Below are positions 9,212-18,749 of a DNA stretch of 64,000 nt, piece by piece (within the stretch, counting starts at the first letter, position 1; every line of letters begins with the position of its first letter). Made by a program: the position numbers and the translations under genes. Below the pieces are notes generated by a model. It searched no databases and was not told the DNA's origin. It saw nothing but the letters and a program-made list of their open reading frames with translations. The stretch lies in contig CAZBRD010000002.1 of NCBI GenBank assembly GCA_964494205.1, positions 473,067-537,066 of the forward strand, written 5' to 3'. The DNA comes from JBBTCX01 sp964494205. GTDB taxonomy: Bacteria; Planctomycetota; Phycisphaerae; UBA1845.

Positions 9212-9898
9212 ATGTGCGGACGCTACACGTTGATCGCCGAACAAACGGAACTCGACAGAGAGTTTCATTTGATCGTTTCCGGTCCAAGCTACGCCCGATA
9301 CAACATCGCTCCAACCCAGCTTGCACCGATTGTCAGGATGTCCGAGAACGGCACACGGCGACTTGATGAGTGTCGCTGGGGATTGATCCCGTTTTGGTCC
9401 AAATATGAAAAAATTGGAAGCCGGTTGATTAACGCGCGTAGCGAAGAAGCCGCCAGCAAACCCTCTTTCCGATCGCCGATGAAGAAACAGCGCTGCCTTG
9501 TACCCACCAGCGGCTTCTACGAATGGAAAGAAATCGAAGGCGGCACAAAGAGCAAACCGGCCAAGCAACCCTTCTACATCCGTCAATGCGACGATCGTCT
9601 TTTCGCCTTCGCCGGATTGTGGGACCGATGGCTTGATCCTGATGGAAACACCGTCGAGTCGTTTACGATCCTGACGACGGCACCTAATGACTTAATGCGA
9701 TCACTCCATAACCGGATGCCCGTAATCGTTGATCGAGAGCATTACGATCGATGGCTTGATCGGAGCGTGCAGAGTGTAGACGATCTTGCCTCGATTATGG
9801 TTTCCTACCCGTCCGCTGAGCTAACCGCTTACGAGATAAGCACTAAGGTAAATAGCCCTAAGTTCGATGATCCGGCCTGCATTGAGCCTGCGGCCTGA
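9212..9898 (+). CDS. SOS response-associated peptidase (SRAP/YedK/HMCES family)
   Basis: SRAP proteins form a covalent DNA-protein crosslink with abasic sites in single-stranded DNA through Cys2. The protein begins MCGRYTL, with the catalytic Cys exposed after Met removal. It also has the family's N74-A-R76, the GFYEW glutamate E104 and the HNRMP histidine H166. The length of 228 residues is normal. The start is fixed by the need for Cys2; the frame is open further upstream, but that extension is not part of the family. It sits directly before the imuA-imuB-dnaE2 cassette, which fits a lesion-tolerance island. Confidence 0.92.
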   Translation: MCGRYTLIAEQTELDREFHLIVSGPSYARYNIAPTQLAPIVRMSENGTRRLDECRWGLIPFWSKYEKIGSRLINARSEEAASKPSFRSPMKKQRCLVPTSGFYEWKEIEGGTKSKPAKQPFYIRQCDDRLFAFAGLWDRWLDPDGNTVESFTILTTAPNDLMRSLHNRMPVIVDREHYDRWLDRSVQSVDDLASIMVSYPSAELTAYEISTKVNSPKFDDPACIEPAA

Positions 9899-9991
9899 CG
9901 CTAGAACCATTTCACTTTTTTCAATCTATCAGACCCTTGCCACCGGCCCCGCCCGCTTCCTAACATAAGCCTAACAGTGTGGTTGGGGAAT

Positions 9992-10789
9992 ATGATGCTG
10001 AAAGAACTTCATCAAACGATTGACGGATTGTGCGCGGCGAGTGCTCTGGCTCCGCGTTCATCGACTTTGATTACGACGCAATGGCCAAGCGTCGATGATT
10101 CTTTGGGCGGTGGACTTACTTGCTCACTCCATGAAATCTTCGGCGTCGCGTTGCATAACGCATGTTCTCCGACGCACGGACTGTGGTCTCCTTCGATCGA
10201 CATAGCTACTCACCTTGCGAGACACGGACAACAAGCAAACGTCGCCAAGACTTGGGTAGCTTGGATTGGGCGACGTTGTTTTCCGTATCCGAGTTTCTTG
10301 GTAGGCGCGCAAGGTCAATCCATTGATCTACTCAACCGATCGTTTTTCATCGACGCCGGAACACCCGCAAATCGACTTTGGGCAATCGAGCAGACGATTC
10401 ATTCATCCGTGGTCGGTGTCGTCGTGGCCGATGGTAGCCGATTCAACATGGCAGCCACGCGACGGATTCAACTGCGCGCGCAATCACAGCACACCTTTGT
10501 CTTTCTGCTTCGACCTTGTTCGGAACTAAACGAACTATCGGCGGCGCAGACGCGCTGGCTGGTGAGTTACGAGCCGCCGACTTCAATCGCAATTCCGCCG
10601 TTCGTGTGTCCACGATGGCGGTTGACGTTGCTGCGCTGCAAAGGATTGCGGTCTCTTACGGAACAGGGTTGTTGGCTTTTGGAGCGAGACCGTGCCTCGC
10701 GCACTCTCTGTCTATTTTCCAAGATGGCCCATCCAGCGGGCGATTCGGCAAATGACGAAAACGACTTCATGGCGCGAAAAACCGCCTGA
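9992..10789 (+). CDS. imuA: ImuA-like RecA-related mutagenesis protein
   Basis: ImuA is a RecA-like accessory protein of the ImuB/DnaE2 mutasome. Recognisable family segments are LGGGLTCSLHEIFG near residue 40, the middle AGTPANRLWAIEQTIHSSVV region and VVADGSRFNMAATRRIQL, with a typical length of about 265 residues. An ATG pair preceded by TTGGGGA is chosen; a GTG 15 bases upstream is also possible. The 3' end overlaps imuB by 98 bases, suggesting translational coupling. The sequence is divergent, so part of the assignment rests on the following imuB and dnaE2. No SOS box of a known type was recognised in its upstream region. Confidence 0.8.
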   Translation: MMLKELHQTIDGLCAASALAPRSSTLITTQWPSVDDSLGGGLTCSLHEIFGVALHNACSPTHGLWSPSIDIATHLARHGQQANVAKTWVAWIGRRCFPYPSFLVGAQGQSIDLLNRSFFIDAGTPANRLWAIEQTIHSSVVGVVVADGSRFNMAATRRIQLRAQSQHTFVFLLRPCSELNELSAAQTRWLVSYEPPTSIAIPPFVCPRWRLTLLRCKGLRSLTEQGCWLLERDRASRTLCLFSKMAHPAGDSANDENDFMARKTA

Positions 10790-12245
10790 GCGTTTCGCCG
10801 TGCTAATATCGTCAAAGCAACGGGGCAAACACTTAGTAGCGACCTGCTGCGCACTGGCGCAAAGTAAAGGCGTACACGTCGGAATGACGCTGGCCCATGC
10901 CCGCTCGCTTCTCTGCGGACATCGCGCTGAGATTCGGGAATTCACTCCGCACGAAGATAGCCAAGCCCTACGCCGCTTGGCGCTCTGGTCGCTGCGTTTC
11001 ACGCCGATCGTCGCCGTGGACGAACCGGACGGTTTGTTGATGGACTTAGCGGGTTGTGAACACCTGTACGGCGGCGAAGTTCCACTTGTCCAGCGAATCG
11101 CGCACGCACTGGATCGGCTGGGATTGCAGCATCGAATCGCCGTCGGCCCGACCTATTCGGCGGCTCGTGCCGTCGCTCGATTTACGAATGAGCGCATCAC
11201 CTGTTTTCACGAAGATGGTTTGCAAGACATGCTGGCCGCATTTCCGATCGAAGCCCTGCAAATCGAAACCGCCGTTTGTGATGCACTGAACGCCGTTGGC
11301 GTAGAGCGAGCCGAACAACTGCTCACATTGCCTCGCGATGCACTGACAGCGAGATACGGGTCGGGTTTGCTGCGTCGTATCGATCAAACATTGGGAACGG
11401 CCACCGAGTTGATACAGCCGGTGCGCGAAGCCGAACCGTTTGCGGTGTCGTATGTTTTCGATGGGCCGATATTAAATCTGGCGGCCATAGAAGCGACGGC
11501 GCGAGAGCTGCTTCAATCTCTTGCACGAAAGTTAAAGTCGGCAGGTCTAGGTATCGTCTGCCTTGCGTTGCGATTGCTTCGCATCGACACGCCACCCGAA
11601 ACAATGACTTGGACCTTCGCGCATCCGACGCACGACTCACAACACGTCTGGTCATTGCTTCGCCCCCGGCTGGAGCGCGTGCATCTGGGGTTCGGCGTCG
11701 AAGTCATCTTGCTTCAGGCAACTCGCACGGCCACCGTGCAGGTAATGCAAAATACTCTTTGGGCGGATGATGGTATCGGTGTCAATGATGTCGCGCTGGG
11801 CAAGCTGTTCGATCAATTGATCGATCACTTAGGGCCGCAAGCCGTAACCCGTCCCGTTCTTTGCGAAAGCCACATACCGGAAGCCTCATTCAGGTTGGCG
11901 CATTTCGACGAAACGAGTCGTACCAAGTCTCAAACTTCCTTCGCCATTGATTCTGCGATCCGTCCGTCGCGCCTGTTCGACCCTCTGCAAATGGCGCAAG
12001 TCATCGCTCTGGTGCCCGACGGTCCACCGGCTCAAATCGTCTGGCGTGGGCAGACGTTGGCCGTCTTGTCCTGTGTTGGGCCGGAACGAATCCTGTTTCC
12101 GTGGTGGTCGCATCATCCGCTCGACAATCAAGCCGTTCAGGAAGTTCGCGATTACTTTGCGGTGCAGGATGAACACGGGCGTTGGCTGTGGCTGTTTCGA
12201 CGGGCAAGCACGGGACAATGGTTCGTGCATGGTGAATGGGCATGA
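10692..12245 (+). CDS. imuB: ImuB, Y-family polymerase-like mutasome hub
   Basis: ImuB is a non-catalytic Y-family protein that links DnaE2 to the beta clamp during SOS translesion synthesis. The N-terminus RALSVYFPRWPIQRA and the palm-like segment GLLMDLAGCEHLYGGE (near 114-129) match the ImuB family, in which the acidic triad of active DinB polymerases is not conserved. The RIAVGPTYSAARAVAR segment and a helix-hairpin-like region near 195-230 follow, then a C-terminal region ending with GQWFVHGEW. The gene starts with GTG inside imuA and ends 15 bases before dnaE2, so the three form one operon. Confidence 0.9.
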   Translation: MPRALSVYFPRWPIQRAIRQMTKTTSWREKPPERFAVLISSKQRGKHLVATCCALAQSKGVHVGMTLAHARSLLCGHRAEIREFTPHEDSQALRRLALWSLRFTPIVAVDEPDGLLMDLAGCEHLYGGEVPLVQRIAHALDRLGLQHRIAVGPTYSAARAVARFTNERITCFHEDGLQDMLAAFPIEALQIETAVCDALNAVGVERAEQLLTLPRDALTARYGSGLLRRIDQTLGTATELIQPVREAEPFAVSYVFDGPILNLAAIEATARELLQSLARKLKSAGLGIVCLALRLLRIDTPPETMTWTFAHPTHDSQHVWSLLRPRLERVHLGFGVEVILLQATRTATVQVMQNTLWADDGIGVNDVALGKLFDQLIDHLGPQAVTRPVLCESHIPEASFRLAHFDETSRTKSQTSFAIDSAIRPSRLFDPLQMAQVIALVPDGPPAQIVWRGQTLAVLSCVGPERILFPWWSHHPLDNQAVQEVRDYFAVQDEHGRWLWLFRRASTGQWFVHGEWA

Positions 12246-12260
12246 CATGGAGCATTCATC

Positions 12261-15200
12261 ATGCCCGATCTTCCCTTTGAAAAAGCACATCCTCACCCGT
12301 ATGCGGATCGCAAGAACCGAAACGGTCATGCACAACCACTCAACACGAATGCTCGCACTCACAATGGATATGCTGAGCTTTCTGTCACGAGCAATTTCAC
12401 GTTTCTGACGGGGGCGAGCCATCCTGATGAATTGGTAGCTCAAGCTGCGGCGCTGGGTTATGCGGCTGTCGCGATTACCGACAAGAACTCGCTGGCCGGT
12501 ATTGTCCGCGCTCACGTCGCCGCGAAAGAGACTGGTATTCAATTCATCGTCGGTGCGCGGCTGGAACTACGCGAACCAGAAGCCGTTTCGATCCTGGTAT
12601 ATCCCACGGATCGCGCGTCCTATGGTCGTCTGTGTCGCTTGCTGACTCTCGGCAAGCGACGTGCCGAAAAAGGTGATTGCGTTCTCTACTTACGCGATCT
12701 GTTAGCCCATCAAGACGGATTGTTAGCTGTCATCGGCCCTACCATGAAAACGAACAAGACGACGGAAGCACACCTGCAAACGCTGCGTAACGCCTTCGAT
12801 GATGATCGGCTATCGCTGGCGATTACGCAGCATTTCGGAGCCAACGACGCGGAACAGATTTACGAGCGCGTTGTGCTGGCCAAGCGCCTGCATATCCCGA
12901 TCGTTGCCGTCAACGATGTGCATTGCCATCTACCAGAAAGGAAATCGCTGCAAGATGTGCTGACCTGTGTCCGTCACCATTGCACGCTATCCGAAGCCGG
13001 GTTTCGGTTATTTCCCAACGGTGAGCGCTATCTGAAACCATTCGAGGAAATGGCGCGCTTGTTCGCGGACCATCCCGACGCATTAACACGAACGCTGAAA
13101 ATCGCAAATCGAGCGAAGGGATTCAACCTCGATCAGCTTCGTTACGAGTATCCTGACGAAGCCTGCCCTCCTAATACGTCGCCGATGGAGCACCTTCGTC
13201 AGCTCACTTGGGAAGGCGCATCCGAACGGTATCCGTCTGGTATTCCTGAAAAAGTCAAAAAGCTGATTGAGCATGAATTCGCGCTGATCGAAGAATTGAA
13301 CTATGCGCCGTATTTTCTGACGGTTCACGATCTGGTGAAGTTCGCCCGCTCGCGCGGCATTCTCTGCCAGGGACGAGGGGCAGCAGCCAACTCCGCGACG
13401 TGTTTTTCTTTAGGCGTTACCTCAGTTGACCCCGATCGCGGCAACATGCTCTTTGAGCGTTTCGTCAGCCGTGAACGCGACGAGCCGCCAGACATCGACA
13501 TCGACTTTGAACACAATCGCCGCGAGGAAGTCATCCAATACATCTATGCCAAGTATGGCCGCGACCGCGCGGGGATGACGGCTGTCGTCAGCACCTATCG
13601 GCGGCGTAGCGCCATTCACGATGTGGGCAAGACGCTGGGTTTGTCGCATGACACGGTGATCCGCATCGCCAAGCGGGTTGATGCGTGGGAGAAAAACCCC
13701 TTCGCCGATTCCGAAGCAGGTGACATTCCGGCGCAGCTAATAGCGTTAGGTTTTGACCCCAAGCAACCAACGATTCAGCATTTTGTCCGTCTGGTGCGTG
13801 AGCTGGTCGGCTTCCCGCGCCACCTGTCACAGCACGTCGGCGGCTTCGTGATGACGCGCGGGCCGTTGTGCGAGTTGTTCCCCATCGAGAATGCGGCGAT
13901 GGAGGATCGCACGGTGATCGAGTGGGATAAAGACGATATTGCATCGCTGGGCATTCTTAAGGTGGACGTGTTGGGTCTTGGGATGCTTACGTGCATTCAA
14001 AAGTGTTTCGAGTTAATTGAGCAACACAACGGGCGAAAGCTGTCGCTCGCGACTATTCCAGCCGAAGACCCGCGCGTGTACGAAATGATAAGCCGGGCGG
14101 ACACCATCGGTGTTTTTCAAATCGAATCCCGCGCGCAGATGTCCATGACGCCGCGATTGAAACCCAATTGCTTTTATGACTTGGTAATCGAAGTCGCGAT
14201 CGTGCGCCCCGGCCCAATCGTCGGTCAAATGGTGCATCCTTACCTACGCCGACGCACTGGTGAGGAACCTGTACATTATCACAACGATGTGATTAAAGAG
14301 GTTTTAGGTCGGACGTTGGGCATCCCGATTTTTCAGGAGCAAGTCATGTCGCTGGCCATGCGAGCGGCTGGGTTCTCCGCCGGCGAAGCCGAAAAGCTGC
14401 GTCGCGCCATCACCGCGTGGACAAGCAAAGGCGACATCGCCCAGTATCCGGCACGATTCATTCAGGGAATGCTTGCCAATGGCTATCCGCTCGATTTCGC
14501 ACAATGGTGTTTCGAGCGATTGAAGGGATTCAGTCAGTACGGTTTCCCTGAATCTCATGCCGGGAGCTTCGCCCTTCTCGTTTACGCTTCCGCATGGTTG
14601 AAGTGCTACTATCCCGCTGCCTTTGCCGCTGCGCTCTTGAATAGTCAGCCGATGGGCTTTTATGCCCCAGCTCAAATTGTTCGCGACGCGATCGAGCATG
14701 ATGTCGTAGTCAAGCAATTGGACGTTAATCACAGCGAATGGGACTGTACGTTAGAAAATGAAGGGCAGTCCTTGCGGCTGGGCTTACGCATGGTGAATGG
14801 CCTGCGACGATCCGAGGCAGACAAGATCACGCAAGCCTGCAATCGATTCGGTAGATTCAGTACACCCCATGCGGTCTGGATCAAGAGTTACGCCACACAA
14901 TCGGGATTGGAAACATTGGCCTGTGCCGACGCATTCCAGTCGATGGGTCTGTCGCGACGGAAAGCGCTCTGGCAGGTGCAGCAGCTTCGCGGCGAACGAC
15001 TTCCGTTACTCGATAACTTGCCGCTCGCGTCTGAGACAATACACGTCCCCGCGATGGGAGAGTTTCAGGAAGTAATAGGCGACTATCAGACTTTCGGCCT
15101 GTCACTGCGTCGTCATCCGCTGGCGTTCATCCGGTCTCGATTAGAAGCCCAAAGAGTCATTACTGCCGAACAACTGAGGGACGCAAGAAAATCGTCGCAC

Positions 15201-15485
15201 GGTCGCCGCTCATCCACAGCGGGGATTGTCTTGTGTCGTCAGCGACCCGGCACAGCTCAAGGCGTGATGTTTATGACCATCGAAGATGAAACGGGCCGTG
15301 CTGATCTTATCGTTCGCCCACGAATCTATGAGCAAAACCGCGAAGCCGCCGTCTATTCCAAGGTGATTCTGGTCAAAGGACGAATCGAGCGGCAAGGTTT
15401 GGTTGTTCATATCTTGGCTGAGGCGATGGAATCTATCGACATGTGGTTTGAAAGCCTGCCTGAAATGTCGAGGGATTTTCGGTAA
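12261..15485 (+). CDS. dnaE2: Error-prone DNA polymerase DnaE2
   Basis: This C-family translesion polymerase is the catalytic subunit of the mutasome. The PHP domain begins at YAELSVTSNFTFLTGASHP near residue 38, with TDKNSLAGIVRAH following. The palm contains the catalytic acids in PDIDIDFEHNRREEV (D411, D413). Fingers and tandem HhH regions follow, and the C-terminal OB-fold GIVLCRQRP...VMFMTIEDETG precedes the usual SRDFR end. Length (1074) is normal and no motif is lost. It is the last gene of the cassette. Carriage of a full DnaE2 on a tRNA-integrated island could raise host mutability under stress; that effect is inferred. Confidence 0.95.
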   Translation: MPDLPFEKAHPHPYADRKNRNGHAQPLNTNARTHNGYAELSVTSNFTFLTGASHPDELVAQAAALGYAAVAITDKNSLAGIVRAHVAAKETGIQFIVGARLELREPEAVSILVYPTDRASYGRLCRLLTLGKRRAEKGDCVLYLRDLLAHQDGLLAVIGPTMKTNKTTEAHLQTLRNAFDDDRLSLAITQHFGANDAEQIYERVVLAKRLHIPIVAVNDVHCHLPERKSLQDVLTCVRHHCTLSEAGFRLFPNGERYLKPFEEMARLFADHPDALTRTLKIANRAKGFNLDQLRYEYPDEACPPNTSPMEHLRQLTWEGASERYPSGIPEKVKKLIEHEFALIEELNYAPYFLTVHDLVKFARSRGILCQGRGAAANSATCFSLGVTSVDPDRGNMLFERFVSRERDEPPDIDIDFEHNRREEVIQYIYAKYGRDRAGMTAVVSTYRRRSAIHDVGKTLGLSHDTVIRIAKRVDAWEKNPFADSEAGDIPAQLIALGFDPKQPTIQHFVRLVRELVGFPRHLSQHVGGFVMTRGPLCELFPIENAAMEDRTVIEWDKDDIASLGILKVDVLGLGMLTCIQKCFELIEQHNGRKLSLATIPAEDPRVYEMISRADTIGVFQIESRAQMSMTPRLKPNCFYDLVIEVAIVRPGPIVGQMVHPYLRRRTGEEPVHYHNDVIKEVLGRTLGIPIFQEQVMSLAMRAAGFSAGEAEKLRRAITAWTSKGDIAQYPARFIQGMLANGYPLDFAQWCFERLKGFSQYGFPESHAGSFALLVYASAWLKCYYPAAFAAALLNSQPMGFYAPAQIVRDAIEHDVVVKQLDVNHSEWDCTLENEGQSLRLGLRMVNGLRRSEADKITQACNRFGRFSTPHAVWIKSYATQSGLETLACADAFQSMGLSRRKALWQVQQLRGERLPLLDNLPLASETIHVPAMGEFQEVIGDYQTFGLSLRRHPLAFIRSRLEAQRVITAEQLRDARKSSHGRRSSTAGIVLCRQRPGTAQGVMFMTIEDETGRADLIVRPRIYEQNREAAVYSKVILVKGRIERQGLVVHILAEAMESIDMWFESLPEMSRDFR

Positions 15486-15515
15486 GTAACAAGCACTGCG
15501 ACCAATCAACAAACA

Positions 15516-15693
15516 CGGTTTTCCGAAACCGAAAAGCGATCGATTCAGCCTTGAAGCGTGAGTTTGTATTAGCCATTGACCTAGTAATTAACACGGACGG
15601 AACAAGGTGATTGTCCCGCGCGCCCAAGTTAATTGCGACCGATGGAAAACCGTCGTATTAGGAATCGCTCGCGGGTCCGGTTTTCCGATACCG
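15516..15693. repeat. Two near-identical 16-bp palindromic boxes after dnaE2
   Basis: CGGTTTTCCGAAACCG at 15516 and CGGTTTTCCGATACCG at 15678 differ by one base. The first folds as CGGTTT/AAACCG around TCCG. They lie in the 290-base gap between dnaE2 and the next gene, where no ORF is convincing. They could be operators or processed-RNA hairpins; there is no T-run, so they are poor terminators. Confidence 0.45.
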
Positions 15694-15781
15694 TTTTCGT
15701 CGACTCGAATCTTGTCAGTGTTGCTCATAGAATTGTTTCCCATCGATAACTACAACGGTTGATAAAGGGAGTCGGAACGTG

Positions 15782-16273
15782 ATGGTGCGCAATCTCACTG
15801 AATTAGAAAACGGTCGAGTAAACGGCTCATTGAATCGCCAGCTCGCGCCATACGTCAACACCGTCTACGTCAACGAAACCCCGGCTAGCGGTAGCGCCGA
15901 CGGGGGTATCGTAGACAGCTCACGCGCCGAGCTGCCTTTGGACGGAGAAGCACATCGCGACACGGGCGGACGATTCCAGCGCGGCGCAAAGCCGGGGCCG
16001 GGCCGTCCGAAGGGTTGCCGGAACTACAAGACGCTTCAAGCGATCGAGCTGCGCCAACGCATCGTCGATTCATGGGACCGCGTGAACGGTGACCGCTTGC
16101 TGGATCAGCTCGCCAAGTCCGATCCGGCTGAATACCTGCGACTCGTTTTCAAGCTGCTTCCAGCGCCGGGGGTTCAATCGCCCCAAAACACCCAGCCAAC
16201 AATCAGAATCGTGTCCGGCATTGACCTTGATGCAGTGCTGGGCAGCAATTTGGAGCCGGGCGGCTTGTCATAG
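15782..16273 (+). CDS. DUF5681-like protein
   Basis: The 163-residue protein has the GRFQRGAKPGPGRPKGCRN motif at its middle, the same signature as the small gene at the left end of the element, followed by a helical part (RIVDSWDRVNGDRLLDQLAK) and a poorly conserved tail. AGGGAG lies about 10 bases before the ATG. Function is unknown. Confidence 0.62.
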   Translation: MVRNLTELENGRVNGSLNRQLAPYVNTVYVNETPASGSADGGIVDSSRAELPLDGEAHRDTGGRFQRGAKPGPGRPKGCRNYKTLQAIELRQRIVDSWDRVNGDRLLDQLAKSDPAEYLRLVFKLLPAPGVQSPQNTQPTIRIVSGIDLDAVLGSNLEPGGLS

Positions 16274-16393
16274 GCCCGCCACGGCCCTTGCGCGATTCCC
16301 CTACATCCATTTATGCTACGCAGCCCCTGTGCGTTATACTCGTTCCATCGGGCTATCTTTGGTCAACTTAGTGGACGAAAGCGAGGGGAATGC

Positions 16394-18592
16394 GTGACCC
16401 GCACGATTGTTACCTTGGCAATTCTATGCTTAAGCCCATCGACCGTTATGGGTTCGATCATCTATGTCAACCTCGCCGCGACGGGAGCGAACAACGGGAC
16501 AAGTTGGACAGATGCCCGTACCGATCTTAGGCAAGCCCTATTAACTTCAACTTCCGGGAACGAAGTTTGGGTTGCGGCAGGAACATATAAGCCAGCGCCC
16601 CCGAATGGGTCGCGGGTCGCGACGTTTCAGTTGAAAAATGGCGTTGCCGTCTTCGGCGGATTCGCGGGCATTGAAGTTTCCGTGGACGAGCGGAATTGGG
16701 TTGCAAATCCTACTATCCTATCCGGTGATCTCAACAGTAATGACGGACTTCCGTTAAGCGATTGCTGCACCGCTCACCAAAGCGCGGGTTGCGACAACTT
16801 CTCTTGTTCGACGAGTGTCTGTAACCAAGACCCATTCTGTTGTAGTACGCTTTGGGATGGGCAATGCCAGGCTAGCGCGCAGGCACTCTGCGCCGCACTC
16901 TGCGCTGGAAGTACCGCCGACAACTCTTATAGAGTCGTTGCTTCGGTAAACACGCTTGCGAATACTGTATTCGATGGATTTGTAGTTACGCGAGGCATGA
17001 ACGATTGGGGCACAGAGACATATGCGGGTGGCTTGGACTGCAAGGATTCGGTCTTATCTGTTCGCAATTGCGTCTTTACTCAGAACAGGGCCATTACGGG
17101 TGGTGCGATAACACTTATTGATAGTAACGTGACAATCGAAAACTGTTCGTTCAATAGTAACGAAACAGTTGGTGCAGGTGGGGCTATTCACATCGGCGAT
17201 GGGTCGAGTTGTTTCATCAAGAATACTGCTTTCGTTTCTAACGTGGCCCACACCAGCGGCGGGGCAATTGATGGCGTCAGTAGTTTTGTCGCCGAAAACT
17301 GTACCTTTAATAGCAATCACGCCGATCAAACCGCCGGTGTCGCGATTGCTTGGAGTCAAACTACATTTCGTAACTGTATGTTTGGTCAAAACTCGGCAAG
17401 CAACGCAGGCGCTCTTTTGATTGGCGGACAGACTCGAATCTTTAATTGTACAATCCGAGGAAACTTCGGTCGTGGAATAGAATTAGGCTACGAGAACAGC
17501 ACTCTTACATTGCGAAACAGCATTGTTTGGCAGAACACGGCGGGTGGGAATACAGGCGAGGACGCACAAATCCATGCAGGCAACCATCCTGTCTCAATTG
17601 ATTATTCGTGCGTACAAGGCTGGTCTGGCATGTTGGGCGGGTCCGGCAATACCGGAGCCGATCCACTTTTTACAAGCGTAAGTTTGACTGATCCGCACCT
17701 GAATATGTGTTCACCGCTGATTGACTATGGCGATCCTGCTTTTGTGGCTGGAGTCGACGAAACCGATTTGGACGATGAAGCTCGCGTTTTTGGGCGGCAC
17801 GTTGATCTGGGTTGTGACGAAGTAACTTACATCGATGAGGATTTCGACGGTATCGCCGATGGATGTGACATATTGGGTAGCTGTTGCGACTCAATGGGAT
17901 CATGCACGATTACATCACTCGGCGGATGTCCTGCTGCATGGAATCATGGCGGTACATGTTCACCGAATCAATGTCCGCAACCGGGTAGCTGCTGCGAGGG
18001 ACCAGAAGTTTGTTCCATTAAGTTGCAGGCTGATTGTGTGGGTGCGTGGACGGAAGGCGGGTCGTGCGATCCAGCTCCGTGTCTCACACCGTTCACCGCA
18101 AGTGCTGTCGGCAGCCGCTACTTGTCGATCACCGTTGATTCAATGCAGGCGTCACAGCCTATGGCGTTGCGGATCACGTCACCCGACTTACCGTGCATTG
18201 ATGCTTACGTCAGCACGGGTGGACTGGTCGATTCTTCACCGTTATTCCAGACACCAGCCGCATGGGGAACCGTGTACGTCGGCGACGCTGAGATTATTCC
18301 TTCGAAGACTTACTACATTCAAACTGAATCGCAAACGGGAACGAGCGGGGTCATTTCGGCTACGACTTGGCGCTGGGGTGACACGAACAACAGCGGAGTC
18401 GTCGACCTCGATGACATTCTCTGCGAGCTGGCCGCATTCGCCGGGAACTACTCGGCGAGCTGCACATTGCACGGTGCCGACCTGATCGGTGGTTTCTTCA
18501 ACCCTGATCGGGTCGTCAACCTCGATGATATCTTGGCTGTTCTCAGTGCGTTTTCAGGGGCACAATATCCGGGGCCGTATCCGTGCCCTTGA
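16394..18592 (+). CDS. Secreted right-handed beta-helix protein with dockerin-like C-terminus
   Basis: A signal peptide (TIVTLAILCLSPSTVMGS) precedes a parallel beta-helix region of repeated N-C-x-F turns such as NCVFTQNRA, NCSFNSNET, NTAFVSNVA and NCTFNSNHA (about residues 200-380), a fold used for polysaccharide binding or cleavage and in adhesins. Two Cys-rich repeats follow (GSCCDSMGSCTI, GSCCEGPEVCSI, each closing with a CxPxxC-like end). The C-terminus has two DxNxSGxVDLDDI-type dockerin-like loops (GDTNNSGVVDLDDILCEL and NPDRVVNLDDILAVL). This architecture is frequent in Phycisphaerae. The GTG start with GAGGGG upstream puts the signal peptide at the N-terminus. It looks like cargo; substrate unknown. 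Confidence 0.8.
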   Translation: MTRTIVTLAILCLSPSTVMGSIIYVNLAATGANNGTSWTDARTDLRQALLTSTSGNEVWVAAGTYKPAPPNGSRVATFQLKNGVAVFGGFAGIEVSVDERNWVANPTILSGDLNSNDGLPLSDCCTAHQSAGCDNFSCSTSVCNQDPFCCSTLWDGQCQASAQALCAALCAGSTADNSYRVVASVNTLANTVFDGFVVTRGMNDWGTETYAGGLDCKDSVLSVRNCVFTQNRAITGGAITLIDSNVTIENCSFNSNETVGAGGAIHIGDGSSCFIKNTAFVSNVAHTSGGAIDGVSSFVAENCTFNSNHADQTAGVAIAWSQTTFRNCMFGQNSASNAGALLIGGQTRIFNCTIRGNFGRGIELGYENSTLTLRNSIVWQNTAGGNTGEDAQIHAGNHPVSIDYSCVQGWSGMLGGSGNTGADPLFTSVSLTDPHLNMCSPLIDYGDPAFVAGVDETDLDDEARVFGRHVDLGCDEVTYIDEDFDGIADGCDILGSCCDSMGSCTITSLGGCPAAWNHGGTCSPNQCPQPGSCCEGPEVCSIKLQADCVGAWTEGGSCDPAPCLTPFTASAVGSRYLSITVDSMQASQPMALRITSPDLPCIDAYVSTGGLVDSSPLFQTPAAWGTVYVGDAEIIPSKTYYIQTESQTGTSGVISATTWRWGDTNNSGVVDLDDILCELAAFAGNYSASCTLHGADLIGGFFNPDRVVNLDDILAVLSAFSGAQYPGPYPCP

Positions 18593-18600
18593 ATGTGATA

Positions 18601-18690
18601 CCCAAGGTGATGTGCGCACAGCTCGACGGCGCGGTGTTCGCGGCCTACGTTGAACCCGACTTGCTTGTGGGCGAATCTGTTGCGAAATAG
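18601..18690 (+). pseudogene. Remnant resembling the C-terminus of a type IIG-like methyltransferase
   Basis: In one frame the 29 codons before a TAG read as AQLDGAVFAAYVEPDLL. This resembles the LDxAVFAAYGWP end common in large DNA methyltransferase/restriction proteins. There is no upstream gene body: the beta-helix gene ends immediately before it. The simplest reading is a scar of a deleted restriction-modification gene replaced by cargo. The match is short, so confidence is low. Confidence 0.3.
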
Positions 18691-18749
18691 TCTTGACTAC
18701 GCAGCCGCTGCTGCTCTAAAGCGGTGAAATCGAAATCAAGAAAACGAGC

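Noticed and set aside
9900..9992. SOS box (LexA site) upstream of imuA
   Set aside because: No CTGT-N8-ACAG, GAAC-N4-GTTC or similar inverted pair was convincing; regulation of the cassette remains unknown.
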